This document shows, piece after piece, positions 44,574-56,762 of a stretch of 64,000 nucleotides of DNA (within the stretch, counting starts at the first letter, position 1; each line of letters starts with the position of its first letter). The position numbers and the translations under genes are program-made. The notes beneath the pieces were generated by a model. The model was given only the letters and a program-made list of their open reading frames with translations. It had not been told where the DNA came from and did not search any database. Origin of the DNA: Chamaelirium japonicum (taxonomy: Eukaryota; Streptophyta; Magnoliopsida; Liliales; Melanthiaceae); assembly GCA_947650365.1 (NCBI GenBank), contig OX393549.1, positions 79,720,533 through 79,784,532 of the forward strand. The letters are read 5' to 3'.

Positions 44574-45671
44574 GCACGCTGTGCTGAGGATATCGGGATG
44601 CACGCCGTACTCCTTGGCGAAGACGAAGGGGACAATGCCTTGAGGTAGAGCCGCCTGCTCCCCGGCCGCGTCCGTCCCAATAAAGGAAAAGGGCAAAAAA
44701 GGGTTAGGGCTACAAGCTAGAATCCAAGCCCATGGGCCCGTAGAAAAAAAAAAAGCTTGGGTCGATCCATGGGGGTGGCAATGGCATGGTGTCAGAAGCG
44801 CTGGTGGTTGTGGTGGCCATGCCGGTGGGTGGAGGTATGGAGGGGGGTGGGGAATGCTGACCTGTACAATGGCCACGTGCAAGAGGACGCCACGGAGACC
44901 GACAGCGAAGGAGGCTGCCGCCATGACAGCCGGGCCGACGAGGAACCTGACGGCCATGGCGAAGGACGCCACCGAGTTCCCACACGCTATGATTCTCGGC
45001 TGCAGCGCCATGAACAGCCCTGCAGAGAGAGAGAGGAAGGGTAGGCGGTTAGACGTAGCGCCGGGTAATTAATCGCAGCCAGAGAGTAGTGTTTTGGCCT
45101 GGATACTGACCCAGGCTGAACATGGCCATTCCGAGGCCGGCGTCCGACAGTATGGAGATGGATCGGGACACAATGGCGGGCATCTGAACGTGCCATCTGC
45201 GGCGCCATCAAACACCAACAAGAAGCAAACAAAAGAGAACCACATGGTCATTTATTACGTTCGGGAAAGAAATTTGATCTAACCCTGCGCGCCCACTATA
45301 CTGTGGTTGGGTTGTTCAGTACTGGTGCTGATGTTGGGTTGGTGGGTGTTCTTACCTGTAGGAGACGAGGGACCAGACGATGCCGATCAGGCTGGAGTAG
45401 GTGTTGGGGTTGCGGATGAGCTTCCGCCACACCATGATCAGGATCAGCCTCGTCATCACGCTCGTCGGCGGGAGGGCCGCCCCCCTCCCTCCTCCTCCTC
45501 CTTTGATCGTGCCGTGATCCTTCTCCCCGCCGCCGCCGTCTCCGTCCAGCGCCGCCCTGTTTCCGAAGCTGAACTCGTCTCGCTCCAGATAGTCGTCCCG
45601 TTCTCGGTTCTCTTTCCGGCCGTCCACTGCAAAGCCACTCCACCCGACTCCACTTTAATGAATAAAACACT

Positions 45672-45740
<69 letters not shown>

Positions 45741-47027
45741 ACCTTTCCCCGGTGAAACGGCCATTCTAACTTCTTTGACGGCAGCAGCATTAGGATCGGT
45801 GGTCGGAAGACAATACTCCTGGTTGTTGCCGAAGACATCGGAGACAGGAGAAGCGCTGGAGCTCCACACGAACATGTGGAGATCCTTGGTGGCGCCCTCT
45901 TCGGGCTTCAGTAGATGGGTTTGCCCGTTGGCCTTCCTGGCGGCCATTGGAGCTGCTCTGGGGGCCGGCGTCGCCGGAGAGAACACGCATGGGTTCGGAG
46001 CCGGGTAGTGGGGGGCCGACATCGTCGGGGTGGCTGCCGCTGGCAGCTGGTAATGGAACCGGGACTTGGTAGCCGGCGCTCCGTTGACCGGGTTGTTGGT
46101 AGCAGCAGTAGGGGCGGCGGCTGTGTTGCTGTGGTCTTCCTCGTAGTTGGAAGGCCTCGGCGTGGTCGGCCCCCTCGAAGCGGCGGCCATCATTCCATAG
46201 GCATCGCCGGGCCCGAAATTGGAGCTCCGTCCGGCGGTGGAGTAGAGGTCGGCGTGGTTGAAGCTGGAGCCACGTGGCGTCGGGTTCCGCGATGACTGCA
46301 GTGAGTAGATCTCGGCGTTGGTGAGGTTGGAGGGGCGCGGGGTGGTGGCGGAGAACCCCATCGACCGCCGGGAGTAGATGTCGGACCGGGAGGCGTTCGA
46401 GCGCCGCACGGTAACGTGGAGCCTCCCGTCCTCCTTCACCTCCGTCTCCGTCTCGAGGGCATCCCGCCGTCCGTCGAGCGATAGGACGTCGGAGTCAACG
46501 GCGATGGACGCGATGGAGCCGGCCGTGTCGGGGAACTGCTCGGAGATGAGGAGGCGGGCGGCGCGGAACTCGAACATGAAGAGCATGAGGGTGTACCAGA
46601 TGATGCACTGGAGGACGACGATCTGCACCATGAGGCTCCCGGAGAAGTCGCCGTACATCCCCTTCAGCAGGGGGATCCCCATGACGAGGGTGTTGGGAAG
46701 GGTGGAGAGGGAGAAGAGGGTGATGGTCCACTCGATGCAGCCGTGGCGGCTGAGCCTGGCCCAGGCCGCCAGCGCCGCCAGCATCAGCAGCTTCTGGAGG
46801 GTGTCCGCCGCGAGGAAGCGGAGGTTCATGGCGTAAGGGTCGTTCATGGAGATGAAGTGGAAGGAGAGGAGCGGGACGGCGAAGAGCGCCACGAAGCGGT
46901 TGATGCCGGAGCACTGGTCCGGCGAGAAGATCCGCCACCACTTGACGGAGCCGTAGGCCAGGATCATCGCCACGTAGAGCGGCACCATCGCCGTCATCAC
47001 GTGGTAGAAATCCAACACGCTGATCAT
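44392..47027 (-). CDS. PIN1: PIN1-type auxin efflux carrier
   Basis: Six exons: 47027-45743, 45626-45356, 45196-45111, 45019-44862, 44654-44578 and 44458-44392. All junctions keep frame and give 647 residues ending VYYILLGL, a usual length for long-loop PINs. The N-terminal membrane domain begins [20 protein letters not shown] and runs to about residue 160, with conserved [18 protein letters not shown] long hydrophilic loop follows (about 165-480). It carries three TPRxS-type sites (TPRPSN near 230, TPRGSS near 252, TPRPSN near 290), which in this family are phosphorylated by PINOID-type kinases to set polarity, and [15 protein letters not shown]. The C-terminal membrane domain contains [20 protein letters not shown], the NPNTY motif and [13 protein letters not shown]. 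The protein exports auxin across the plasma membrane. The loop and LLKGMYG favour the PIN1 group over PIN3, but paralogue assignment is inference. CT tracts directly follow the donors of introns 1 and 5. No frame break is seen. Confidence 0.97.
44530..44572. repeat. (GA)n microsatellite at start of PIN intron 5
   Basis: On the coding strand it reads CT repeat beginning a few bases after the donor GTGCGT. Confidence 0.95.
45671..45740. repeat. (GA)n microsatellite at start of PIN intron 1
   Basis: On the coding strand the donor GTG runs directly into about 34 CT repeats, so half of this 116-bp intron is microsatellite. Confidence 0.95.
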
Positions 47028-47345
47028 CTTCGCCGCTTCTAGCTCCGGCCGAGATCGAGCTTAAACAGTAGCAACGGAGCTGGTGGGAGCTGTGGTGATT
47101 AAAAGGAGCCAAGCGGCGAGTGTGGGGGGTTTAGGCGATCGAGGAGCATGTGTTCTGGTTTTTCATTTGGCGAGCAGGATACCGGCAGAACGGTCGATTA
47201 GAGAGAGATAGCGTCGATAGCTGCGCGGGAGTTCCCGGTCTCCCACGCTTGGACTCGCCCTCCCTCTCTCTCGCTCTCTCTTCTCTCTCTCCTCTCTCTC
47301 TCCTCTCTCTCTCTTAGTTTATCCTCTCCTTCACCCTCAGCTTTT
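47028..47345 (-). promoter_or_regulatory. PIN gene 5' leader and proximal promoter, GA/CT-rich
   Basis: Sequence upstream of the PIN start codon. A broken CT-rich tract occupies about 47258-47315 on the plus strand (GA-rich on the coding strand). GA-repeat boxes of this kind are bound by plant BPC/GAGA factors, but no binding is shown here. No convincing TATA box was found. Confidence 0.35.
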
Positions 47346-47458
47346 GGATCTTCCCTTGTTTCTTCCTCACCGCTGTCCTCCCATTGGTGGAGTATGGGAC
47401 TTTAGATAAGGGTTTGTGTGTCTCCTGAGATGAATAGTTTACTTATTTATAATATTTT

Positions 47459-47704
47459 AAATTACACTTTACCCCCTAAAGTTTAGCTCGAAAATACTTT
47501 ACCCCCTATAGTTTATAAACTACAATTTGCTCCCTTCACTTCAGTTTTGATCAGATAAAAATAATCAAATAAGAAAATTAAGTACATGACAAAAGGGTAT
47601 TGAGCTAATATTTAAAACTTTAGGGTTCAATTTGAAACAAAATAAACTACAAATGGATTAAGTGTTTTTAAGTAAAAACTTTAGAGGGGGCAAAGTGTAA
47701 TTTA
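47459..47704. mobile_element. Foldback MITE upstream of the PIN gene
   Basis: The arms AAATTACACTTTACCCCC and, inverted, GGGGGCAAAGTGTAATTT enclose a short interior. They resemble those of the element at 34318-34560. The target duplication is unclear. Confidence 0.6.
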
Positions 47705-50361
47705 CTCTTTATAATATTTATAAAGAGAGGTGGCTCCTTCCTTCAACGAAGCCCCACGCTTTAGCTCTTTATTGTCAAGTATTTATATAATACAAATAAT
47801 ATTCTTTGTTTTATTATTATTATTATTATTTTTATTATTTTTAAAATTTTAAATTATAATTTTTTTGTTGAAGTCCCACTAAATTTGAGGACAGAAGAGG
47901 ACAGGGGGAAGAGGCCGACTAAAGCTGTGAATGTGGGGAGGAGGTGACGCGTCAGTCTCGAGTGCACACTTTTAGTTTTTTGGTATATAAAATAAAAGTA
48001 AACCAGAAGTAAAATATTACAATATTAGCCGGGTGCCTTTTTAAAAATATTTTTGAGGGCCAGATCGAAGGGGGGGGGGGGGGGGGGGGGGGTCTGTCGG
48101 GCTCGCCTGGACCGGAGCCAGCGTCGTTTTCGGTTCGGTTATCTGTCGGACCGGATTTTGTGTCGAAGGGGTGTGAATAAGATAGTCCGACGTCAAAATC
48201 AACGAGCTTGCTACAGCCGGGCGGTTTAATAATTACGTAATGTGACAAAGGAACGGAAGATTAGAGTAGGTTTTTTGATAAATAGAGCACGGTTATTGCG
48301 GGTGCCACTCCCCCCTTGGAGAGTTAGGGTGCCACGGGGGTGCGGTTCGATGCGCGCATGTGGCACAGACGGTATATAATCGTCCGGTGGAGTGTACCTG
48401 TAGTTGGGGCTTGACGCGAAGCATTGGGCCACAACGCAAGAGTCGAGTCGTATAATCGGGACTTGCTGTTATGATCAACTTATCACAAGGGCTCAACTTG
48501 TCTCCATTAACGGGTTTGTCGATTAATGTCCACTAATGGACCTAATGCGGCTGCGTCGCGACAATACGGTCATGGTGGAAAGAGGAGGATTATGCGAAGG
48601 ATTTTGGTCCGTTAAAATCCATGATCTAAAGGGAGCACATCATGAAATTTCGCCCGGGTGAGTTTGAGCCAGATACAGAGATAGAACTCCGAAAAATTCG
48701 TCCGAGTGAAATTTTGTATGGCGGGCAATTCGCTCGGGCGAAACTGGCCTAGGGCGCACGGGCCGTCAGATTCGATCAGGTTGGTTTTTGTGCTGTTTTT
48801 AGGATGCTATTGCCATATGTTTGCTTCCCTTATAAAAGGAGCTATTTTATGTTTTAGAGAGAAAAGAAAGGATGGGGACAGAGGAAATCCGGTATATGAT
48901 TTGTCGTAAAGAGAGAGAGAGAGAGATCGAGGAAGGACGGAAGAGAGAGAGAAGAAGAAGAAGAACAGAGGAAGAAGGAAGAAGGGAAGAGACAGCGGAA
49001 GATCGTATCTGGGTTCTCCTTCAAGCTCATTCGAGACTTCATCCGGATTTTTTGATGCGTCTATTGATGATATGTCTTCTGGCTCAGCATCTCCAACCTC
49101 GACCGACTCTTTCCACTCATTTATCCCCATCGATCGACCTGCTCATAGTTTGTATCCCATGATGACCGTTCACGGGTAGTTCCAAAGCGCAGCCAGCAAC
49201 GCAACTCAACACAACGGGTCCATTTCCCTTTCAGAAACATCACATATCTATGGTGCCCGGGATCGAATGCTTTTGGACCGGATCCATTTTCAGTTGAGAA
49301 ATGCTATTCAGTTCGAAGGTTTTTCCGATTCCGCTCAACCCGATCGATGTGGCAGGATACTATTAGCAGTGCTCGAGATTTAAATATCATTAGTAAAATT
49401 CAACCACCACTTGTATGCTACCACATCAATCAGGCTAAGAGGAATAAGAAACCCTTGGGGTTGAATAGCACTTTCTCTTTTCAGTTTAGTGTCTAATCAC
49501 AATTTCATCACATGGTTTGGTCCTTATCGGATTTCGGGTCCGAAGGCACTTGGATTAAAATATGGCTCGGGTAAAATCCGGCGGGAAAAAGGGGTTGGAC
49601 ATTGGTGATGATGACGACGACAACGACGACGTGGTTGGGTTGGGCTCAGGAAGGCTCATCCGCCTGAAGGAGGGGGACTCGATATTCCCTCCCGCGTGCG
49701 CCTCCCGCCATCATCAACTGCAGAGCAATCTCGTACTACTACAACCCCGCAAATGCTCCACCCCCCTCTCGTGGGGGGCCTCTTTGCAATTATAAAAATG
49801 CTAAAGGGGGGTCGAAAAGAAACGGAAAAAGAAAGAGAGGCGTTTTATGGAAAAAGCCTGGTCGGTTTAAATCGTTATTAGATTCTTTGATGCTCTGACC
49901 GAACTTTATGTAAAGAGGGGAAGAAAAAAAAAATTGTCTTTGAGATGCTTTACAGAAACTGATGATCAAATGCTTAGACAAAACTATGAGTAATGCTATT
50001 TGAACATGTTGCGGGACAACCTCGCGTGCAACCTGCGGTGGCGCGGGGGTGTCGGGGCAGGGCTTGGTGCGAATGCCGATGCATACAGCGCCGGCTGACG
50101 CCCCCTCTGCCACGGCGGTTGTGGGCGAGATTGTCCCGCAGTATGTTCGAGTAGCATTACTCCAAAGCTATATGATTCGATGAGCGGAGAGGCCTCTTTG
50201 TGTGTAGATTTGATGACGAACTTGTTTGTGTTCAATTATGTAATAAGATGATAATGATCCCCCCCCCCCCCTCCCCTTCCTTCCTTCCTTTTTGTTTTTT
50301 CCTATTCTTTGATTGAAAACCGTTGGCCAATTAATGATGCTATTCAACCCGAAACACTTAA
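47705..50361. other. Intergenic, degraded repeats, no gene seen
   Basis: It contains a G-run (about 48069-48092), a CCTTATAAAAGGAG TATA-like box near 48829 that may belong to an old LTR, and a short frame starting at about 49072 (MSSGSASPTSTDSFHSFIPI), too short to assign. Confidence 0.4.
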
Positions 50362-50602
50362 CCCTTGTTTGATAACACTGAAACGGGATCCGCGGACCTG
50401 TGTTTCAGTGTTTTATCATAATTCGTATGTTTGATAACGTCGAAGCAGTTTCGCTCTGATCCGTTTTTCATTAACATTGTAAAAATTTCATCGGAGCCCA
50501 AGGGTCGGATGCACTTTTCAACGAAACCCACAGCAGCGGTCTATGTTTCACTAAAAACTGTCATCCGCTTCGATTTCCAGATCAGCGTTATCAAACAAGG
50601 GC
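50362..50602. mobile_element. Harbinger/Tourist-like MITE
   Basis: The inverted ends CCCTTGTTTGATAAC and GTTATCAAACAAGGG are flanked by TAA (50359-50361 and 50603-50605). It is 241 bp with no coding capacity. Confidence 0.7.
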
Positions 50603-50605
50603 TAA

Positions 50606-52350
50606 GGATCCGTTTGGTTGAGATATTTATAGTCCAAATCAAACTACGTACCGTATTTTGGATTACAAATCCTGAACGGATGTGATGGAGGTACATCACG
50701 CGGTTTGAACATATGGGCAAAATAGTATTTTCCTGTAACTCAATGGAAGTAGGTTGGTTTTAGAAGTGGGCACCCACCCAAGTGGGCACACTCATTAGAC
50801 GGGTGGAGAGGGAAATCGATCCATCATGAACTTGATCCTAGAGGATTCTGCAAAGGACACAAAATGTGTGCTATTTGTTGGGGAGGACCGGTCAATCTTC
50901 AAGACAAGCTGCACAAGGAACAATACGCCTCCTCTGAGGATATTAAAAAGAGTCCTTGAATGTTCGAGAACAGGAAAGCCGTGCCATGAAGTTGAAGACC
51001 TCCCTTTGCTTGGTGGTTAGGGTTGAGTGTGATTCATCGTCGGGAGTTGGGTACGTGCAACGGACGATTGTTGTTACGGGTCTGTTCTTTTAGTTTTCAG
51101 GGAAATAAAATAAATGAAACACAAACCACAAAAATTATACTGTTATTTCGAATAGGGAAATGGATCGTGGAAATCGACCAAGATCGAGTGGTCAACCATG
51201 GTCGACAGAGGTCGAAAAAATCCGCCGGAAGATCGCTGGAGATCGAGGAGGTTCGCTGAAGGTCGACGAGATGGACTTGAAGGTCTTCCATGGTCGAGGA
51301 GGTTTGCCGGAGGTCGAGGAGGTCCGTCGGAAGGTCGCTAGAGGTTGAGAAAGTTAGCGTGAGGTCGACGAGGCCGACTGGAGCTCGAGTAAAAATTGCC
51401 AGTGAGATTAGGGTTTTGGAGTAGAGGAAGTGAAATAGATTTTCTTCAGGTTTTGGACGGAAACTAATTTCCCTGATAGCAAAAAAATTTCAAGAAAGGG
51501 AAATAAGATTTTATCGTAAAAGGACACCGGAAACCGATCAGAAAATTCCATTTCCACTCACTTATTAATTTCCTTGCTCTATTTCTGTGCAAAAGAACAA
51601 GCCCTAAAAAAAAAGGGTAAAACATTCGTGTTACGTGACATTTCCTTGCTGTAACATGGTATTAATCATGCATTATCGGTATAAATATTGATTTGCTAGG
51701 ATGTGCTATGAACTCTAGGTTATTGCTGTCCAAGCAGAGGATGTCGGGCATCCGACGGTGGCAAAACACAAAAAAAATTGCAGAGGGTTGGGGGAAGAAG
51801 TTGCACGAGGATGAGGCTGATCGGGTGGTTCATGTTGCACTGCACTATTATGTGTGCGTGTGTTTTGTAAAAAAGATCTGACTGAGTTGATGCTAGACCA
51901 GAAGTCGAAAGGCGAGAGGGACATGAGAAATGGAGGGCCTACTTAGGCTTATTGCATGATCCATCCACTCAGCTAATAAATGCTTCATAATGGAGTCGAA
52001 GGTCGGACTCTTTCCACCATGTAGGGCAGGTTCTGAGCATGGTCATCGTGGGCCATCACCCCAAGCACCGCAATCAGGGGGACCTTCAAATTTTTTTTTA
52101 GTGTATACTTTAGGACAAATTGGGCACCTAGCGCCAGGGACTGAGAAATGGTTCAAAACAGGCTCACCCCACTTGGGAAGAAGACCCTCAATCTCTAGGC
52201 TTTTGCCTTGTATTTGGGTCCAAAACCTAAATAAACATTTGTAGGCTCTACACGGGGTCCAGCGTGCAAAAAAATTATGCTCGTTACCCATTAAAACTGC
52301 TCATTCTCGAAACAACGAAACGTCAGCGTCAAAAATCTGCACGGTTACCA
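50606..52350. other. Intergenic, no gene seen
   Basis: 51170-51390 is a degenerate repeat of GGTCGAGGAGGT-like units (GGTCGACGAG, GGTCGCTGGAG and so on), probably a minisatellite within an old element. Otherwise no gene is seen. Confidence 0.4.
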
Positions 52351-52354
52351 AAAA

Positions 52355-52462
<108 letters not shown>

Positions 52463-52708
52463 CGATCGGTAACTGTGATATGTTTTTCAACATTTCGTGG
52501 CCCGCCATTCTTGATTCCTCCAATTTCTCTCATAGGTGCATGTTCTCCCTCTTGCTCTCACCGTCATGCAGTATGATCGCCCATGGACACCGTACGGACG
52601 GTAACCCCACAGCCATATGTGACAGCCCCCAGCCTCTTCGTGTGTGTGTGTTTGTGATAGGTACCTAGTGACCGCTCACAACTGGCAGGTCTGTAGTAGC
52701 ATCCAGCC

Positions 52709-52751
52709 CCCCCCCCCCCCCCCCCCCCGCCCCCCCTCCCTCCCTCCCTGC

Positions 52752-52839
<88 letters not shown>
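52709..52839. repeat. Poly(C) then (CT)n microsatellite
   Basis: About 20 C, a CCCTCCCT stretch and about 82 bases of CT repeat. The sequences flanking it and the tract at 52361 share CTTCGTGTGTGTG, hinting at a duplication. Confidence 0.95.
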
Positions 52840-52843
<4 letters not shown>

Positions 52844-53379
52844 CCTTAGCGCGCTCTTCGTGTGTGTGTTTGTGATTGGCAACCGGCGACCGCTCTTGGC
52901 CAGTGACTCTGCAGTAGCTGGCTTCTCTCTTGCATGCTCTCTGTTTGTCTATTCGTGACAGGGCCATCTCGAATCCGACTTTGATCATTGATTCACTAAT
53001 TATTATTCACTCGAGTCCAAGGTAATTTTAGTTCTTTTTTTTTTTTCCTATAAGTTTGTTGTCTGAAAATTTTAATTATGTTAATTTTAATACAACAAGA
53101 TATATAAAGTAATACTTTGCTTCTATTGATTTTTTTACTTCTATATTAATTTTATACCTATTAGCATGTATAAAAGGGTCATATTTTTTTTTATCTTTGT
53201 CCTAGGCCCAAAAAATCCTCGGTACAACGTCCTGCAGCCATGGCATGACATATGCTAAGGATTTTGTTGGCTAGGGAGAGAAGGTCATGTACAACTCAAA
53301 ATTTCAATAACTTTGAATTATTGATACCATTTTGTCATTGATTATTGCTGGATTGGTTATTGTGAGTCGCCCAAATTGA

Positions 53380-53487
53380 TGGGATATATTAGTCCCACAT
53401 CGACTGGGACCTGGGAAACAGTGTCTTCATACCTCCTATGTGGACCTCCTCTTATGTCCCGTGTTTTGAGGTGAGAGTGTATCAACA
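53380..53487 (+). mobile_element. Probable solo LTR of a TRIM
   Basis: Starts TGGGATATATTAGTCCCACATCG-like and ends GTGTATCAACA, 108 bp, the same length and layout as the TRIM LTRs at 61749 and 61940 (TTAGTC(C/T)CACATCG, then CTTCAT, then TGTGGACCTC). No internal region or clear target duplication. Confidence 0.5.
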
Positions 53488-53659
53488 AGACCGCAGACCC
53501 GCAGGCCCGAATCTGATCAACCGTCAAATATTTTTATATGATCAACCTTCGAGTTCTTACTATACGCTGCATCGTGTTCGGTAGTGTGTTTTCAACTTTC
53601 TTCACTTCAGTGCTAGACAGCGTGCTTTGATTTATGCACATGAAAATTTCTTCCACCAC

Positions 53660-53935
53660 CGCTGCTTTGGGCAATTGGTTGTTGTACCACTCCTAGTGTG
53701 CATTAACCCGGGTTCGACACCCGTTCTTTGCTCGGTGTGGCGCTCTCGCTTGTTAGTGCGGTGATAATTCTTGGGGCCAGGTGGGCCCTTTCCTTCGCTC
53801 AGTGTGGCATTCTTGATCGATGTAGCGACTTCTTGTGGGCCAGGTGGGCCTTTCTTCTGTGACTGTTTAGATGTACACCAGTGTGGTGACTCTTGGGTTT
53901 AGATTGGGCCCCATGATGTACCAAAGAAAAAGAAA
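53660..53935 (+). mobile_element. Possible tRNA-derived SINE
   Basis: TGGGCAATTGGTTG resembles a pol III A box and GGGTTCGACACCC, about 40 bases later, a B box. The sequence ends near an A-rich ACCAAAGAAAAAGAAAA tail. No target duplication was confirmed. Confidence 0.35.
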
Positions 53936-54343
53936 ATTCTTCTATGGTACATAGTCAAAATGGCATTTTGCTTTCCCCTAACACTATTTGGTGAACTCAC
54001 AAGTTCCTATATTCTTCTGTTGACTTTTGTAAGAAAAGTAAAAGAAGAAAAAAGGCCAGGGGGTTGGGGTGGGGGTGTGGAAGCTATATAACTTGTTTTT
54101 AGCAGTGTCATTTTGACTCGTCCTATTATTTATTTTGATGACTTTCATAAGCCAAAAGAATAAGTAAAAAGGTCTTGGCCCCCATTTCAACATTCTCAAT
54201 GAAATTTTTTTCAGATATAAAATGAGGGATGCTATATATGTACATATACGTGTGTGCGTGTGTGCGCGCGCGCACACACATACAGGAGTCCACGAGTACT
54301 CGTGCTAATTTGAGGTTTGGCTCGACTTAATTTGGTTTGTTTA

Positions 54344-54775
54344 GGGGTTGTTTGACTGTTTGAAAGTGGGAGAAGTGTAGAAAGTGATAGAAGTGTAGGA
54401 CGTGTTGACTAAAACTTTCGATCGAAAGTTTTAGTCCAACTGTTTGTTTTGATGGAAGTGGTAAAGCTGAAATTATACTTCTGTCACTTCCATGCATTGT
54501 TTGTTTTGGAGAAAATGATCCGCATGAAAGTGGCATAAGTGTCGAAAGTGTTCTACATGGAGACATGGCATAAATAATCGCCCTTCTGGATGGGGGAAGT
54601 GTGACCCCGGACCAAATCGTTCCGAAGTCGAGTGGCTAAAAGTTGAGCCTCTCAGGGTTGATCGAAAGTCACACTTCCAAGTTCCCCGACCACTTTTGCA
54701 AAACAAACATCCGTAGTGCTCGAGTTTCGAAACATTTGTGACTTATGCGGTCACTTACGTTGAAACAAACAGCCC
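54344..54775. mobile_element. Harbinger/Tourist-like MITE
   Basis: GGGGTTGTTTGACTG on the left and CAAACAGCCC on the right are inverted ends, flanked by TTA (54341-54343 and 54776-54778). There is internal self-complementarity (ACTTTCGATCGAAAGT). No coding capacity. Confidence 0.65.
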
Positions 54776-54853
54776 TTAGTCAACTAAGCTTTACATTTTT
54801 TTTTTTAATGATGGACCGGCCGGGCGGTCACAGGACAAGGCGCTAGAACACGG

Positions 54854-56511
54854 TGTTAGAAATAAATCCTTTTATCAGAGTAGCAGTGGAAGTAAAAGAT
54901 AGATCCGATGATCTTATGGTATACGTTTCACTATAATTAATTCCACAAAACAATCTAAATGTAAAACTATAAACTTAGCATATATGCAGAATACCCTAGA
55001 GGCATACTACGATCTACGAAAGATATGCATGCATCTAGTTAGGTGTTTAGAATCAGCATAGCTAGTGCATCTTAGATCCAAAGAGAACGGAACAATGATT
55101 GATGATGAACCGCACGTGAATTGAGAGGAAAACTATCGGATAGTACATTGTCCTTTGCGAAGGGAGGAATCCACGTCGTCCTATCTCTGAGTGCAAGGAT
55201 GACGTGCTGACAGAAGATTGTAAGTAGTGAAGACATTGGCGAATCGCAAGATCTTCTCCTTCTCTTTTTCTATTCTTCCATCTCCTTCCTTCCTCCTTCT
55301 TCGCTGTCTTTCTTCCTTTGCCGAAACCACAAAGAGGACAAAGGAGGGGGGGGGGGGGGGTGGATTTCTGAAGAAGGGAGAGGCTAGGGCCGGTCTCATC
55401 TCTTTTTTTTTTCTCTTATAGGGCCAGCCTCCTACTCGCTTACGCAAGCTAGGGCTGGCCCCCTAAGGATTGGGACCGAGGGGGGGAAGGGGGTGGTTAG
55501 GGTTTCCCCTTGACCCTTCGGAGAAAACTCTCTTTTGTTGGGATACCGCTGATAGAGAGATAGAGTGAGGTACACTACTCAGAATTGAGTTCCGTCAACG
55601 CCTATGAGCTCCTAGAATTATTTCGCTCATTTTAAGATCCATATTTAATATATTATGAACCATACTTCAATATTTACCAAAATACCTCTTTGATCCTTTA
55701 ACACATGTGAATTAATTTCTTAGGCTTTGGGCATACGCTTCATCGTGCCACTTCGTATCTAACGTGTCCAACCATGTCGGGGAATAACCCCTAGATGCAA
55801 CGATAGGGTGGAACCTTCAGGGTTTAAGATCTTTAGCTTTAACTGGATCCCTGATTAACTGTTCCAGTGACATACTGAAAGTTCCGCTAATCAGTCCTAA
55901 TCCAATTAACCCGTGTAGCCATCCAGAGTACGACGTGAGTTGAGCTCTAGTGATCCTAAACTTATGTTACTCCCTCGTAACTCTGTTCTCTACTATACTC
56001 TGATAATTTTTAATCTTTTATATTACTGGTGCCATGATTCGACTCGGGCGGTGGGGAGCACCGTCAGAACCTGATCGATCATCTGACTAGGATTTGATGA
56101 CTTGTCATCCATAACACCACACACCTTCTGATTCTATGCCGGCATCCGGAACGTCTCAGTCATACTGATAACCACTAAAACTGGATTAATTATGTGGACA
56201 GATTGACCCATCAAAATGTACCCATCAATCACTGGACGTCGGATAATCTGTAAGGGTTGCATGCCACTGTAACACCAATCGGATATCATTATCTTGGTTC
56301 CTATTCAACACGATCATCGTGATTGGTCAGGTGAATAGGAATCCCACGTTCCCATGGTGGAGACTTCAACACATCCTCTACCTGCTAACAGTCTTTTATT
56401 ATATATGAATTAACTTATACCAAAGCAGTTTTATAATTGAAGCAATAACCAAAGTCATCTTTATTAATGTTAATACAAAAAATCCACACTCAGGACATAA
56501 GAGCTACAACA
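54854..56511 (-). mobile_element. Solo LTR, copia-type, copy A
   Basis: It begins TGTTAGAAATAAATCC and ends GAGCTACAACA, with a perfect 5-bp target duplication CACGG (54849-54853 and 56512-56516). Read on the minus strand it ends ...TTTCTAACA, as copia LTRs do. Its first 400 bp or so and last 150 bp match copy B. Poly(C)/(G) and GAAG-rich stretches near 55260-55500 give spurious frames. Confidence 0.8.
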
Positions 56512-56762
56512 CACGGGCTCAAAGAGGAATGGAAATCGAAACAAGAAAAGCAGTATAACTGCTATTTTTAATAAATTTTATAATCCCATGAACAGATATC
56601 AATGGTAAAGATTTGCACTCACAAATAAGGAAACAACATCCTTAAGGGAAAGTTCGCTCCACGGTGTACATACCGGCAGTTAAACAGGGAGCCTCTTCGA
56701 TAAGGGAGAGAGGAAGGGCTAATCGGGCAAGAGCCCGTTTGTAGCTCTGCTCTTGGTTCAAC

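Noticed and set aside
46378-47042. Frames antisense to PIN exon 1
   Set aside because: GC-rich shadow frames of the PIN coding strand.
49562-49795. 77-codon frame with an Asp-rich stretch
   Set aside because: The acidic run comes from a GAC/GAT simple repeat, and there is no homologue I recognise and no exon context.
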